45,352 nucleotides of DNA from the NCBI GenBank assembly GCA_030446525.1, contig JAUJNC010000030.1, positions 1 to 45,352 on the forward strand, given 5' to 3'. The notes under the pieces were generated by a model. It was not told the origin of the DNA. It was given only the letters and a program-made list of their open reading frames with translations, and ran no database searches. The stretch is from Armatimonadaceae bacterium. GTDB taxonomy: Bacteria > Armatimonadota > Armatimonadia > Armatimonadales > Armatimonadaceae. How positions within the stretch are numbered: the stretch's first letter is position 1; the number at the start of each line of letters is the position of its first letter. The position numbers were made by a program, and so were the translations under genes. This document shows, one piece after another, positions 44,852 through 45,352 of this stretch.

Positions 44852-45352
44852 GTGACGGAGTTTCGTGTCGATCCGGAAGACTTGCGGCGCCTGGCGCGCC
44901 TGGTGGAAGAGAACGGTTTAAGCGAACTTCGTTACGAGGAAGGTGACCTGCGCATCACCCTGCGCACCGCGGCGGCGCCCGCCGAGGCGGACACCCGGCC
45001 CGCGGCCGCGCCGCCCGCCCCCCCGCCCGCGTCCGCGGCGGAGGTCGCGGGGGGAGGACCGCGCCTCCCGCCTTCGGCCCCGGAACCGCACGCCCTGAAC
45101 CCGCCGGTGCCCACGGTCCGCATCGAGGCCCCCGTGATGGGCGTTTTTTATCGCTCCCCGGAGCCGGGCGCCCCGCCCTTTGTCGAGGTGGGGGAATTCG
45201 TGGAAGCGGGGCAGGCCGTCGGTTTGATCGAGGCGATGAAGATGTTCTCCGAAGTGCTGACCGAGGTGGCCGGGCGGGTCCGCGAGGCGCCGGCTAATGG
45301 CCGACAATCGGAAGTTCATGAATCCAGGACCCGCGACCTCGACCGCATCGAC
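44852..45352 (+). CDS. accB: biotin carboxyl carrier protein of acetyl-CoA carboxylase, partial
   Basis: GTG 44852, with AGGGAG at 44841-44846. The N-terminal part (FRVDPEDLRRLARLVEENGL, then SELRYEEGDLRITLR) is the AccB helix-strand start, followed by an Ala/Pro linker (about 45-85). The biotinyl domain (IEAPVMGVFYRSPEPGAPPF, VEVGEFVEAGQAVGLIEAMK) has the biotin-accepting lysine in EAMKM. After EVLTEVAGRVRE the expected ADNxKFVNPGxP appears in another frame (ADNRKFMNPGPA), so an indel is likely near 45290. The window ends before the stop. Confidence 0.88.
   Translation, partial: MTEFRVDPEDLRRLARLVEENGLSELRYEEGDLRITLRTAAAPAEADTRPAAAPPAPPPASAAEVAGGGPRLPPSAPEPHALNPPVPTVRIEAPVMGVFYRSPEPGAPPFVEVGEFVEAGQAVGLIEAMKMFSEVLTEVAGRVREAPANGRQSEVHESRTRDLDRID

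Overview
This is GC-rich bacterial chromosomal DNA, most likely from an Armatimonadota (Capsulimonas/Chthonomonas-like) genome. The best taxonomic marker is the prepilin-like protein at 10392-11255, whose N-terminus ([20 protein letters not shown], then [19 protein letters not shown] and VQDYDETLP) is typical of the large DUF1559-like pseudopilin families of that phylum. KDO genes (kdsD, kdsC), murJ and murG indicate a walled, probably diderm cell. No tRNA, rRNA, CRISPR array or phage module was seen.

Layout. (1) 1-500: a decayed PIN-type toxin-antitoxin pair. (2) 744-7310: a surface-glycan operon with GT2, DUF4915/TIGR03032, a sulfotransferase, a split transketolase and an epimerase fused to a lipid-linked GT2. 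(3) 7360-9252: brnTA, a Clp-N-only protein and an ECF sigma reduced to region 2, then panC. (4) 10319-17816: an accessory, rearranged tract with pseudopilin and LacI genes, a transposase split into swapped halves, a deletion chimera of a second pseudopilin/LacI pair, a DUF1080 remnant, a decayed secreted protein and a TIM-barrel sugar isomerase. (5) 17901-21494: kdsD-kdsC, two unrecognised genes, a ferredoxin and a thioesterase. (6) 21519-24254: a GGDEF/EAL receptor. (7) 25223-30028: remA-gmk-coaBC-priA. (8) 30032-33912: secreted HExxH protein, ispE, methyltransferase, nucleotidyltransferase. (9) 34061-34938: an MntA-HepT module beside a truncated copy of the promoter and start of the HExxH gene. 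(10) 35019-40318: murJ, sugar isomerase, murG, sulfatase. (11) 40284-40494: a T-box-like leader with a stub of an aminoacyl-tRNA synthetase. (12) 40550-44745: nusA-ylxR-infB-ylxP. (13) accB, cut by the window end.

Two features run through the whole window. First, many genes are broken by single-base indels, including essential ones (infB, nusA, priA, coaBC, murJ). Other long genes are perfectly open, so most breaks are probably sequence errors, while the fragments at 12.4-16 kb and 34.8 kb look like real decay. Second, clear sigma-A promoters, often with an extended TGnTATAAT -10, lie so close to the start codon that several mRNAs should be leaderless or nearly so.

The non-routine observations I consider strongest are the T-box plus synthetase stub, the MntA-HepT module next to a duplicated promoter/5' gene end, the pseudopilin/LacI deletion chimera with the permuted transposase, the paired dyads at the pseudopilin promoter, and the hairpin plus palindrome in the nusA leader.
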